Origin: Bacillus sp. BA3
GTDB taxonomy: Bacteria; Bacillota; Bacilli; Bacillales; DSM-1321
Direction: 5' to 3'
DNA length: 64,000 nucleotides
Assembly: GCA_002835675.1 (NCBI GenBank)
Contig: PIZR01000002.1
Location: 572,427-636,426, forward strand
Numbering within the stretch: position 1 is the stretch's first letter; each line of letters starts with the position of its first letter. Below are positions 7,178-15,904 of the stretch, one piece after another. Below the pieces are notes generated by a model that saw only the letters and a program-made list of their open reading frames with translations, did not search any database and was not told where the DNA came from. Made by a program: the position numbers and the translations under genes.

Positions 7178-8644
7178 GTGAATACAAAGAAAAACTCTAT
7201 TTTAAAAAATATTGTCCACTTATTTTACAGTACCATTCTATCCAATGTTCTTAATGCGGCCACCCTCATTCTATTAGCAAATTATTTTAACTCAAAGAAC
7301 TACGGGATTTTCAGTGTGGCATTGGCTCTTGCCATGGTCATGAATTTTTTTACGGACCTCGGGACAAGTAATACTTTTTTAAGGGAAGGATCACAAAAGG
7401 AAAACTTAGGAAGAACATTTTCTTCCTATATTAAGATTCGGATTGTTTGCTCCCTTTTGACCTTTTTTGTTTTTTTTGCCGGCATTCATATTCTTTATCA
7501 AGAACAACAAATTCTTTATATGATCTATAGCTTAATGATCCCAATGGTCATTGGCCTGGCGATGCAAAGTATTGGAATAACCTATTTTCAATTAACTGAA
7601 AGGATGCAATTCATCGCGTCGATAAAAATCTTCTCTTCTTTTGCATTGATACTTTCAACCACGGTGAGTATGGGCTTGAAAGTTGATGTTCATCTAGCAG
7701 CATTTTTATATGGATTCTCTTATTTAGCCGGTGGATTTTACAGCCTTTATTTACTGCTGAAAAAAGCGGAAATAAAATGGAAGTCTCCTTTTGAAAAACA
7801 ATTATTAACGAATCTTAGTCCGTTTTTAATCAGTGGGTTATTTATTATGCTAACCCCACAATTGGGTCCATTGGTGCTGGAAAAAACACTGCCTTTAGCG
7901 CTTGTCGGTCTCTTTGCAGTAGCCTATCGGATTCCTTCTGCTTTATACCAAATACCGGGAGTCATTGCAGGAGCCTTTTTTCCGCTTTTATTTAAGCGAT
8001 ACAACCAAGGTGAGCTTGCAGAACACACAAGATTGAATATCCTGCAAATGAAAATCATGTCCTATATCGGCATGTGCATGACTATAACATTATTCTACTT
8101 GGCCACTTATCTCGTCACCATTTTATTTGGACCCGAGTGGGGATCTGCGGTTCAGCCTTTAAAAATATTGGCTTTTATAATCGTTCTGCAAGGCTTTAAC
8201 ATTGCCATTGCTGACGGTCTCACAACAAGGGGATTACAGAACCGGCGTACAATTGTCCAGTTCATAACCATCACCGTTGGTTTGGTTTCCTTCTATTTTA
8301 TGAGCGTTAACTATGCTGTGGCTGGCTCAGCTTTTGCCGTCCTTACCATGGAAATCGTCTCATTCATTGGCTATGTCGCTGCCAACCCAGAAAAAAGGGC
8401 GGTACTTTTCAAGGTCATCCTGCCGTATGGTACCTTCTTTTTCATTAGTTTCATCCTGATGCTCAACTTATTATCCAAGTATCCTATTATAGCCATGATT
8501 TCTACCATCATTTTCGTCACTGCTCTAATTTTGCTGCTCGATAAGAGCATCAAGCAATTAATCGTTGCCTTTATTAAAAAGAAACCTGCTACCGAACATT
8601 TACAAGATGGGAGACAAAAAGAGAATGGAAAGATTGCTAATTAA
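7178..8644 (+). CDS. Wzx-type polysaccharide flippase
   Basis: This 488-residue membrane protein belongs to the MOP/MATE-like polysaccharide transporter family, with about 12-14 hydrophobic helices. The N-terminal pattern (LSNVLNAATLILLANYFN, then YGIFSVALALAMV) is typical of Wzx and TuaB proteins. It would turn the lipid-linked repeat unit from the inner to the outer face of the membrane. It starts at GTG 7178 behind GGGAG. Its end overlaps the start of the polymerase gene, as in a tightly coupled operon. The minus-strand cluster has its own flippase at 23889-25385. Confidence 0.88.
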   Translation: MNTKKNSILKNIVHLFYSTILSNVLNAATLILLANYFNSKNYGIFSVALALAMVMNFFTDLGTSNTFLREGSQKENLGRTFSSYIKIRIVCSLLTFFVFFAGIHILYQEQQILYMIYSLMIPMVIGLAMQSIGITYFQLTERMQFIASIKIFSSFALILSTTVSMGLKVDVHLAAFLYGFSYLAGGFYSLYLLLKKAEIKWKSPFEKQLLTNLSPFLISGLFIMLTPQLGPLVLEKTLPLALVGLFAVAYRIPSALYQIPGVIAGAFFPLLFKRYNQGELAEHTRLNILQMKIMSYIGMCMTITLFYLATYLVTILFGPEWGSAVQPLKILAFIIVLQGFNIAIADGLTTRGLQNRRTIVQFITITVGLVSFYFMSVNYAVAGSAFAVLTMEIVSFIGYVAANPEKRAVLFKVILPYGTFFFISFILMLNLLSKYPIIAMISTIIFVTALILLLDKSIKQLIVAFIKKKPATEHLQDGRQKENGKIAN

Positions 8645-9845
8645 TAAAAACACCTCTATATGGTCAGTCTTTCTCTTGTTATTTTTTATTACGCTCAGTA
8701 AATATAATATCTCCATCGGTTTTTCTTTAAAAATTTACATGATATTTCTAGCCATTTTCTTTTGCATTCATTTTCGGGATTTTTATTTCCATACCCTTTA
8801 TCATTATGAAATCCTTTTGCTCTTATTTTATTTCACCTATTGTCTGAGCGGCGCTTTTTCTCAGTATCCTGAATCGAGCATTCGGGTCATTCTAGGAGTG
8901 ATACTCGTACTTGGCTGTTATTTCATTATGAGATATGTATTGGAGCTAACTTCGTTAAGTGCGATTGAGAAATCGATTGCAAATGTCGGAATCATCTTTA
9001 ACGTTATAAGCCTATTATTATACATCATAGGAATACAGGTGACTGGAAGATTTCCGACAGGTGTTGAGATTACTTCATATGGATTATTATTGGACCGGGA
9101 TTATCCAAGATTAATCGGTTTGCTGGATGACCCCAACATCTTCATTTTTTTTAACACAATCTTTTTTTCCTATTATTTAACCAATTTAAAGGGATTGAAG
9201 CATTCGATAGGATTCCTCCTATGTATGATTACTTCCCTTCTTACTTTTTCAAGAGGCGGTGTTTTAGCGCTTGTACTGGTGGTCTTTTTGTACATGCTGT
9301 TAGCTAATTTCTCAAAAAAAATCAAAATGTTAGCTGTTTCCTTATTATTTTTAGGGGTGATATATGTTGCTGGATCTCTTATCAATATAGATCTCAATGA
9401 AATCGTCATGAGCCGCATTTCTGACTTTTCAACTGACGGGGGCAGCGGAAGGTTTGAATTATGGGGACAGGCGATTAACTACTTTATGTCAAATCCCCTT
9501 TTTGGCATTGGCGCTTTTAATTTTTCCGATTATTACGCTTTTGAGCATAATGAAAAGCTATATGTTCACAATACGTATCTTGAGGTTTTAGTAGAGTCAG
9601 GAATCATTGGTTTTCTTTTTTACCTTTCCTTTTTATTAATGCTTATCATCACTTTATTCAAGACTAAATTACATAAAGAAAAACCCTTCATTGTGCTTAC
9701 TCTTTTTGCTTTCTTAATACAGATGATGTCCCTTTCACTCATGATTAATGAAGCATTTTTTTCCTTTTTAGCACTAACTTTAAAATATATTTCGGTATAT
9801 GAGAAAAAAGAGGTGGAATGTAATGACCTACAGCAAAAAGGATGA
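8625..9845 (+). CDS. O-antigen polymerase/ligase-like protein (Wzy type)
   Basis: This is an integral membrane protein of about 406 residues with 10-12 helices and the Wzy_C/O-antigen ligase signature. A periplasmic-loop segment (GGSGRFELWGQAINYFMSNP, then FGIGAFNF) is followed by VHNTYLEVLVESGIIG. Enzymes of this family join undecaprenyl-linked repeat units outside the membrane. I chose ATG 8625, with GGGAG about ten bases upstream. The frame is open back to 8565, and ATG 8607 is a weaker option. It overlaps the flippase gene, and its own end overlaps the open frame of the following glycosyltransferase. Confidence 0.82.
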   Translation: MERLLINKNTSIWSVFLLLFFITLSKYNISIGFSLKIYMIFLAIFFCIHFRDFYFHTLYHYEILLLLFYFTYCLSGAFSQYPESSIRVILGVILVLGCYFIMRYVLELTSLSAIEKSIANVGIIFNVISLLLYIIGIQVTGRFPTGVEITSYGLLLDRDYPRLIGLLDDPNIFIFFNTIFFSYYLTNLKGLKHSIGFLLCMITSLLTFSRGGVLALVLVVFLYMLLANFSKKIKMLAVSLLFLGVIYVAGSLINIDLNEIVMSRISDFSTDGGSGRFELWGQAINYFMSNPLFGIGAFNFSDYYAFEHNEKLYVHNTYLEVLVESGIIGFLFYLSFLLMLIITLFKTKLHKEKPFIVLTLFAFLIQMMSLSLMINEAFFSFLALTLKYISVYEKKEVECNDLQQKG

Positions 9846-10626
9846 CCGACCTTTAGTTTCCGTGATAACTCCCTCGTATAACTGCTCGTCTTTTATCCCT
9901 GAAACGATAAAAACTGTGCAAGATCAAACCTATTTTAACTGGGAGATGATCATTGTAGATGATCAATCAAAGGATGATTCTGTTTCGATCATTAAATCCT
10001 ATGCAGAGCACGATTCACGGATCAGACTTATTCCCTTATCCAGAAATGTCGGAGCTGCCCGCGCAAGAAATATAGCCATTAAAGAAGCCAACGGAAAATA
10101 TATCGCGTTTCTTGATAGTGATGATTTATGGCTCCCAACTAAATTGGAAGAACAAGTCGCATTTATGCAACAGGGAAATCTAGCTTTCTCTTTCACCTCC
10201 TATTCTTTAATAGATGAAGAAGGTAAGTCTCTTGATGTTGAAGTAAAGGCACCTAAAGAGGTGGATTATAAGCGTCTGATTGGAAATACAGCAATTGGCT
10301 GTTTAACCGTGATGCTGGATAGGCTGCAAATCAAGCATATCGAAATGCCCGATATTCAGCCTGAGGATACTGCATTATGGCTGTTACTGTTACGACAAGG
10401 ATATAAAGCGCATGGCTTACCAAAAGTCTTATCCAAATATCGGATTGTAAGTAACTCTACTTCAAGAAATAAATTTAAGGCTGCTTACCGATATTGGAAG
10501 CTGTTACGAAGCCAGGAAAAATTAAATTTCGTAAAAGCTAACTTCTATTTTAGCAAATACGCCTATAACGCATACAACAAAAACAGAGGTTCACAGCCTG
10601 CCTCTTTACTAAATGGAGGGAAATAA
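9823..10626 (+). CDS. glycosyltransferase family 2
   Basis: The 267-residue protein has the GT-A fold hallmarks of family 2. These are PLVSVITPSYNCSSFIPETI at the N terminus, VDDQSKDDS, and the metal- and nucleotide-binding FLDSDDLW near residue 95. It would add one sugar to the lipid-linked repeat unit on the cytoplasmic face. ATG 9823 follows AGAGGTGG at good spacing, so I prefer it to ATG 9799, which lies inside the polymerase gene. The C-terminal part (FKAAYRYWKLLRSQEKLNF) is common in capsule glycosyltransferases of Bacillus. The sugar cannot be predicted. Confidence 0.87.
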   Translation: MTYSKKDDRPLVSVITPSYNCSSFIPETIKTVQDQTYFNWEMIIVDDQSKDDSVSIIKSYAEHDSRIRLIPLSRNVGAARARNIAIKEANGKYIAFLDSDDLWLPTKLEEQVAFMQQGNLAFSFTSYSLIDEEGKSLDVEVKAPKEVDYKRLIGNTAIGCLTVMLDRLQIKHIEMPDIQPEDTALWLLLLRQGYKAHGLPKVLSKYRIVSNSTSRNKFKAAYRYWKLLRSQEKLNFVKANFYFSKYAYNAYNKNRGSQPASLLNGGK

Positions 10627-10631
10627 GGTAT

Positions 10632-11678
10632 ATGAACAATGTCCTGCTACTTACAGATAAACTCATAATTGGCGGAGCTGAGATGTATTTTTGCAAATTG
10701 GAAAACCATCTTCAGGATGAAAACATGACGTTTTACTCTGCTGCTGCGACGGGGGAATTGTACAAGCAAATTCATAACAAACAACAATTCATCCCTTTAA
10801 GCTTAAAGAATCACCTTGCCAATCTTAAAATACTGACTAAACAAGTCAGCTTAAAACACATCGATGTCATTCATGCCAATAGTTTAAGAATGCTGCTTTA
10901 CTCAATCGCAATCAAGAAACTGACCAGAAGAAATATCAAGCTGGTGTATACCAAGCATAATGTAACCATCCTTGAAAAAAAGGTGCCCTTTCTATTTAAA
11001 AGGGTGCTGAATAAGCATGTTGAGCAAATCATTGCGGTCAGTAATTTTGAAAAAGATAACTTACTTCAACTGGGTGTAAGGAATGAGCTTATTAGAACGA
11101 TTTACAACGGCGTGGATGTTGAGCACTTTTCTTTTAAACAATTACAACCTAAAGAAACCTTCAATGTGGGAATTTTAGCCCGCTTATCAAAAGAGAAAAA
11201 TCATGAACTTTTCTTAAAAATCGTTAATGAGTTAAAAGACGTACCTAATGTGATGTTTTATATTGCTGGAGATGGACCGGAGCGGGAATTTGTAGAAAAA
11301 ATGATTAAAGACTTAAAGTTACGCCATAAAGTGATGCTACTGGGCAATGCCTCCAATCCGTATGAATTTATATGCAATATGGACTTACTTCTTTTAACAT
11401 CACTTAGAGAAGTTTTCCCAATGGTCGTCCTGGAAGCGATGGCCGCAGGAACTCCAATTATGTCAGTCGATGTAGGCGGCATTAAAGAGGCGGTTGTGGA
11501 CCATGAAACAGGGATTCTCATCTCACAACATTCAGAACAGGAATTTGCCAAACAAATTAAAACGCTTCAAGATAATGTGGATTTAAGGCAACGCTTGGGA
11601 AGCAAAGCAAGACAAAAAGTAGAAGAATCCTTCTCCCTCTCAAATATGATTTATTCTACACTGAAAACCTATCAATGA
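10632..11678 (+). CDS. glycosyltransferase family 4
   Basis: This is a 348-residue GT-B enzyme. The N-terminal domain begins with the acceptor-side motif IIGGAEMYFCKLENHL. The C-terminal domain has VGILARLSKEKNHELF, IAGDGPEREFV and the EX7E motif EVFPMVVLEAMAAGTP, which holds the nucleotide sugar. It probably adds the final sugars of the repeat unit. It starts five bases after the previous stop, with GGAGGG upstream. A strong terminator directly follows its stop codon, so it is the last gene of the main operon. Confidence 0.88.
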   Translation: MNNVLLLTDKLIIGGAEMYFCKLENHLQDENMTFYSAAATGELYKQIHNKQQFIPLSLKNHLANLKILTKQVSLKHIDVIHANSLRMLLYSIAIKKLTRRNIKLVYTKHNVTILEKKVPFLFKRVLNKHVEQIIAVSNFEKDNLLQLGVRNELIRTIYNGVDVEHFSFKQLQPKETFNVGILARLSKEKNHELFLKIVNELKDVPNVMFYIAGDGPEREFVEKMIKDLKLRHKVMLLGNASNPYEFICNMDLLLLTSLREVFPMVVLEAMAAGTPIMSVDVGGIKEAVVDHETGILISQHSEQEFAKQIKTLQDNVDLRQRLGSKARQKVEESFSLSNMIYSTLKTYQ

Positions 11679-11680
11679 AC

Positions 11681-11717
11681 AAAAAACAAACGATGACCTC
11701 GTTTGTTTTTGTTTTTT
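11681..11717 (+). terminator. intrinsic terminator at the end of the core polysaccharide operon
   Basis: AACAAACGA pairs with TCGTTTGTT around TGACC and is followed by a T-rich run. It lies three bases after the glycosyltransferase stop and 66 bases before the next gene. It either ends the operon or acts as a partial barrier that lowers expression of the pectin-lyase-fold gene downstream. Confidence 0.85.
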
Positions 11718-11782
11718 ATACCTATACATACTTTTTGGACAAGCATATGCTATATAACATCACCATAAAAGGAGTGTTATAT

Positions 11783-13324
11783 ATGGCAGACCCACTCAAC
11801 CTCCCTGAGGATTGCCAGAACAGAGATATTGCTAATATTGATTGTTTTGGCGCCGATCCCAATCTAGCGGATAATTCTCCAGCCATTCAAGCAGCGATTG
11901 ATTATTGTGTAGATAATAACTACTCTAAAGTTGTCATTACAGGGAAGAAACAATATACCCTCTCCTCCCCCATTATCATTAAGCAAAATGTCCATCTAGA
12001 AATTGATCCGACGATAACATTAATAGTTAAAGGTAATTTCCAGGTTTTTGAGCTACAAAAGGATGCTTCCCTCTCCGGCGGGACGATTGAAGTAGTCGAT
12101 ACTAGCTTCAATTCATCCGTCATTTTCCTTTCCGGGGCGCAGCAAATAGAAATCCATAATCATACAGCTATATCCAATATCAATATAATTAACCGTACAA
12201 CAACATATCAAGGTATAGCTATCCATCTATACTGCAACAAAGCATGGGATTTCATCAGCTTCTTTAAGGCAAGCTCCCTCCAAATCACAAACTTCCATAC
12301 AGCACTCTATTTAAAAACCGAAAAACTATCAAATGTAGATACCCCATGCTGGATTAATGCCAACTCCTTCGAGTCCATCTTTATAGACGGCTGCCAATAC
12401 GGAATCGAGATTGTGGGAAGCAGTGATTTACCTTACGAAATTTCCGGCAACACCTTTACTGGAATTCAAGTTCAAAGCCGAAAACAAACGAAAAAAGTCA
12501 TTCGATGCTCAGGTGCTTATAATATATTTGAAGGCATCATATGGGATACCTACCGTATGGATGATCCTCCGCTCGTCATTGAATTCTCCTCCGTTTCCCA
12601 TCACAACTACTTAAGCTCGAATCAGGTATCCACATCCATCCTTGATCGCGGCCAATATAATCGATGCACATCTCCTCATGAAGAATCGCTCCAAGTATAT
12701 CCACCTCTTGCCCTAGGAAAAGCCCAACTAGTCGGAAATCAAGACGATGTCCTAGTAAATGCAAACGTCCGCTACGCTGTACGTCAGCTTTCTGGAAAGG
12801 CTCCTTATGGAGGAAATATCAATAACTGCTTCAATTTACTCGATGAGCAAAGTGTAAATTACCTCGATGTCCCTAGTTCCCAGCCGGTTGTGATTGAATT
12901 GGATTTTACCAAACAGCCTATTAAAATGCTAAATTGCTTTGGTATTTATTTTGGATGGAATGAAAGTCCCAGCCGAGTATTAATTGAATATCAACAAAGC
13001 TTAAATGGACCATGGATCGCAGCTAAGAATCTCCCATTTAATGCCGGTAACACTGTTATCTCAGAAGCAAGAGCAGAAACACTGTATAAAATTAGACTGA
13101 CGTTAAGCGGGTATACACAAGAGCACAAACGATTCCGAATTAATCGGATTTTCGCAAGATCATCGTTACAGCAAGGTTCAGCATGGCTGCCGACTACAGG
13201 CGGAACATTATATGGAGATTTTGAACTTCAAAAAGGGAAAGCTGTGACAATGGCTTCTCCAAACGGAACAAAGTGGAAAGTGACTATTAATGACCAAGGC
13301 CAAATTATCACTACAAAGCTATGA
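11783..13324 (+). CDS. right-handed beta-helix (pectin-lyase fold) protein, no signal peptide
   Basis: The 513-residue protein opens with DCFGADPNLADNSPAIQAAI, the start of pectate-lyase superfamily beta-helix proteins (GAxGxGxxDDTxAIQxAI pattern). It continues with YTLSSPIIIKQNVHLEI and many short NxF/NxI turns typical of beta-helix rungs. The last 130 residues look like a separate carbohydrate-binding or tail-type module. ATG 11783 has AAAGGAG in front. The open frame upstream to 11675 runs through the terminator and is not used. There is no signal peptide. Residues 20-120 match the anchored protein at 13495-14421, so the two are paralogues. It could be a polysaccharide lyase or hydrolase acting on the polymer made by these clusters. 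Catalytic residues are not identifiable. Confidence 0.7.
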   Translation: MADPLNLPEDCQNRDIANIDCFGADPNLADNSPAIQAAIDYCVDNNYSKVVITGKKQYTLSSPIIIKQNVHLEIDPTITLIVKGNFQVFELQKDASLSGGTIEVVDTSFNSSVIFLSGAQQIEIHNHTAISNINIINRTTTYQGIAIHLYCNKAWDFISFFKASSLQITNFHTALYLKTEKLSNVDTPCWINANSFESIFIDGCQYGIEIVGSSDLPYEISGNTFTGIQVQSRKQTKKVIRCSGAYNIFEGIIWDTYRMDDPPLVIEFSSVSHHNYLSSNQVSTSILDRGQYNRCTSPHEESLQVYPPLALGKAQLVGNQDDVLVNANVRYAVRQLSGKAPYGGNINNCFNLLDEQSVNYLDVPSSQPVVIELDFTKQPIKMLNCFGIYFGWNESPSRVLIEYQQSLNGPWIAAKNLPFNAGNTVISEARAETLYKIRLTLSGYTQEHKRFRINRIFARSSLQQGSAWLPTTGGTLYGDFELQKGKAVTMASPNGTKWKVTINDQGQIITTKL

Positions 13325-13449
13325 CTATTAAATTTAAAAAAACTGGACTATATTCTCTTTATCCAAAGAGGAAAGGATTATTCCCCATGGATAATGATCA
13401 ATAGTACCAGTTAATTAATCGTCATAAATGTTATCTCCAATTTATATTA

Positions 13450-13493
13450 CAGGGTGTGTGCATATCTATTAGCTAATCACCCTTTTCGCTTTT
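13450..13493 (+). terminator. possible terminator between the convergent beta-helix genes
   Basis: AGGGTG and CACCCT form a six-base stem around a loop of 21 bases, followed by TTTCGCTTTT. The long loop makes it weak. It lies in the 170-base convergent gap and could serve the plus-strand gene. Confidence 0.4.
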
Positions 13494-13494
13494 A

Positions 13495-14421
13495 TTATTG
13501 ATTCAAGCTATTGGCTTGACCTCTGTCAGCGATTCGACTCATAGGCAGTGATGGGATCTCAATGATAGTGCCCATGCTATTATCCTTAAGTTCAATAACA
13601 TCGTTTTGAAGTATGATTTTGTCCAAATCCCAAGCCATTCCCTCAAACTTATTGTATTGCCCATTTACCTTTAAAATGCTCTTTGTTTTGCCTGAAGGCT
13701 GTATCTGTAAGTTGGTAAATTGATTACCACTAACCTCATTCGGTACGGTAGAGTTACTATCTATGTAAATCATATTCACACAATCTTCCAATGATAGATT
13801 CAAAAAACGATTAGCATTGATCCAGGCCTTACCAGAAGACGGTTTTTCTGCTATTAGCTTTACTCCAGTCTCCATTCCTGCAACCTTGACATTTTCAAAG
13901 TTCACGAAAGAAATCTCATGTTCTTTACCGCCAGCATATAAAGATATCGCTGTACCCTGATTACTCTCAGACCAATTAATGATATTTACATCCTTCACAT
14001 GCGTTTTGTTCCAGGTATTATAATATTTATACTTACCATCTAAGTAAATGACCTCTGAATCAAATTCAGCATCATTTATCACTACATAAGCACCCTCAAT
14101 GGAAGCATTCTGCTCAAGCTCAAGCACCCTGAAATTCCCCTCAACAACAAACTTCGTTCCGTATCCAAATAGCAGCTTAACGCCTTTCTTAACGATGATC
14201 GGTGATGAAATCGTATACTCCTTATCATCCAGCATAACCGTCTTTAACTTATTGGCCTTTGCATGATCAATGGCAGCCTGAATCTTCGCAGAATCATTGG
14301 CCCCTTTAAAATCTTCAACGTATATCTTTTCTTTATGGTTAGAAGCAGAATTATTTTTTTGTAGGTAAAAAACAAAAATAATGAACACTATACATAGGAA
14401 TAAACCGATCATTTTTCTCAT
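13495..14421 (-). CDS. membrane-anchored or secreted beta-helix (pectin-lyase fold) protein
   Basis: This 308-residue protein has an N-terminal hydrophobic segment at residues 4-21 (MIGLFLCIVFIIFVFYLQ) with no obvious signal peptidase site, so it is probably anchored facing outward. The rest is a pectin-lyase-type beta-helix: GANDSAKIQAAIDHA, YTISSPIIVKKGVKLLF, VVEGNFRVLELEQNASIEG and a run of rungs to the end. These segments match the cytosolic-looking paralogue at 11783-13324 closely, but the C-terminal module is missing. It starts at ATG 14421 behind AAGGATG and is convergent with its paralogue. The location suggests trimming, release or lysis of exopolysaccharide at the cell surface, which is an inference. 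Confidence 0.7.
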   Translation of the reverse strand: MRKMIGLFLCIVFIIFVFYLQKNNSASNHKEKIYVEDFKGANDSAKIQAAIDHAKANKLKTVMLDDKEYTISSPIIVKKGVKLLFGYGTKFVVEGNFRVLELEQNASIEGAYVVINDAEFDSEVIYLDGKYKYYNTWNKTHVKDVNIINWSESNQGTAISLYAGGKEHEISFVNFENVKVAGMETGVKLIAEKPSSGKAWINANRFLNLSLEDCVNMIYIDSNSTVPNEVSGNQFTNLQIQPSGKTKSILKVNGQYNKFEGMAWDLDKIILQNDVIELKDNSMGTIIEIPSLPMSRIADRGQANSLNQ

Positions 14422-14659
14422 AAATTACATCCTTATTTGGTATTTAATGGATCTAGTATATCATGTTCTTTAGCTGTCTGAGTGTACTTTGAATGGATAC
14501 TGAGATAGAAATGATATGATTAAATGGGTAAGTCCGATTTCCCGATGTGATTCCCTAGATTCCAAAATCATATTAGGTTCCATTAATGATATATTAATTC
14601 AATAAGAGTCACAAATACCGACGATGCTCTATACGGAACGTTATGCCTCTTTTATAAAA

Positions 14660-15541
14660 CTAAAATTCTGTATCTCTCGCTTTCATCGCAAGTGCCAAAG
14701 CACCACTAATACCTGAATTTTGTCCTAAACCGGGGGGCACGATAAATTCATCAATAGATGATAAGATTGCCGAATGATGAACATATCCATTCAACATGTC
14801 CGTAACCTTTCCTCGAATAAGAGGAATAAGCTTATCCTGCATCATGACTCCACCTCCTAATATGATCTTTTCAGGTGACAAAATTAGCAAATAATTCACA
14901 AGAGCCTGCGCTAGATAATACGCTTCCATTTCCCATACTTGTGCTTGATCTTGTAGTTCCACACCCGCTTTTCTCCATCTTTCAGAAATCGCTGGACCTG
15001 CAGCAAGACCTTCCAAGCAATCTTTATGGTATGGACAATTTCCTTCATATGGATCTGATGGATGTCTCCGGACAATAATATGTCCCATTTCAGGATGAAT
15101 TAGTCCGTGGAGTAAGTTTCCTTTAACAATCGCACCAACACCTATCCCAGTTCCTACTGTTATATATATACAGCTATCTACGTCTCTCGCAGCTCCCCAT
15201 ATTTTTTCTCCAAGAGCAGCAGAATTCACATCCGTATCAAATCCAATTGGGATGGGGAAATGCTTTTTCACTTCGCCGAGAATATCAAAATGTCTCCATG
15301 CATTCTTAGGAGTCATCGTAATATGGCCATATTGTGGACTTTTTACATCTAAGTCAATAGGCCCAAAAGAACCAATGCCTATAGCTGATAGCGAATCATT
15401 CTGAAAAAATTTAACGACTTGTTTTATTGTCTCTTCAGGTGTTGTTGTCGGAATTGAAATTCTCTCTATAATCTGTCCTTGTTCATTACCAATCGCACAA
15501 ACGAATTTTGTGCCCCCTGCTTCTATCGCACCTAAATACAT
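14660..15541 (-). CDS. ROK-family sugar kinase (fructokinase type)
   Basis: The 293-residue protein has the ROK phosphate motif near its start (GAIEAGGTKFVCAIG), the second motif (TVGTGIGVGAI) and a zinc-binding cluster (NCPYHKDCLEGLAAGPAI). These match the ScrK/GmuE-type bacterial fructokinases. It would phosphorylate fructose, or another free hexose such as mannose, at C6. Fructose-6-phosphate is the substrate of ManA, so the enzyme could feed the mannose branch made by manA, pgcA and manC just upstream. A separate hairpin lies between pgcA and this gene, so it may have its own transcript. Its ribosome binding site is weak. Confidence 0.85.
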   Translation of the reverse strand: MYLGAIEAGGTKFVCAIGNEQGQIIERISIPTTTPEETIKQVVKFFQNDSLSAIGIGSFGPIDLDVKSPQYGHITMTPKNAWRHFDILGEVKKHFPIPIGFDTDVNSAALGEKIWGAARDVDSCIYITVGTGIGVGAIVKGNLLHGLIHPEMGHIIVRRHPSDPYEGNCPYHKDCLEGLAAGPAISERWRKAGVELQDQAQVWEMEAYYLAQALVNYLLILSPEKIILGGGVMMQDKLIPLIRGKVTDMLNGYVHHSAILSSIDEFIVPPGLGQNSGISGALALAMKARDTEF

Positions 15542-15757
15542 CGTCTCACAACCTGTCTTTTAACTTATTTTAAATCATATCATTCCTACTATATATGGTT
15601 TATTAATTAAAAAGAAATTTTTATAATTAATGTTGAATTTGAACCAATAAGTCAAAGTTACGTGCAGTTGCTTAGTTTTTAGTGCGATTATATTCGAATC
15701 CATCCACCTTTTAAATTGAAGAACAAAATGTAAGGTTCCAAACCAGTACTTCTCCTA

Positions 15758-15795
15758 TATTAAATAATATTTTTTATATACCATATTATTTAATA
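15758..15795. repeat. perfect 13-bp inverted repeat in the intergenic region
   Basis: TATTAAATAATAT at 15758-15770 is repeated as its exact complement at 15783-15795, with a 12-base spacer. It lies 217 bases upstream of the sugar kinase start and 110 bases after pgcA. It could be an operator or an AT-rich cruciform. No T-run terminator follows on either strand. The rest of the 15542-15904 gap shows only the hairpin at 15815. Confidence 0.5.
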
Positions 15796-15814
15796 AACGT
15801 TCAAACCTAAATAA

Positions 15815-15840
15815 GCCACCTAAGCTTTCACTTAAGTAGC
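15815..15840 (-). terminator. probable terminator after pgcA
   Basis: On the minus strand GCTACTTAAG pairs with CTTAGGTGGC (three wobble pairs) around TGAAAG, followed by TTATTTAGGTTT. It lies 65 bases after the pgcA stop. The T-run is imperfect in this direction and better on the plus strand, so it may work both ways. Confidence 0.5.
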
Positions 15841-15904
15841 ATTTTTTAGAAATAAATTGTTATAAATCCTATTTCACAGAATACGACCATTTTTTTCCAT
15901 TAAA

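Noticed and set aside
11675..11782. N-terminal extension of the beta-helix protein by 36 codons
   Set aside because: The extension would be translated through a strong terminator hairpin. ATG 11783 has a clear AAAGGAG site.
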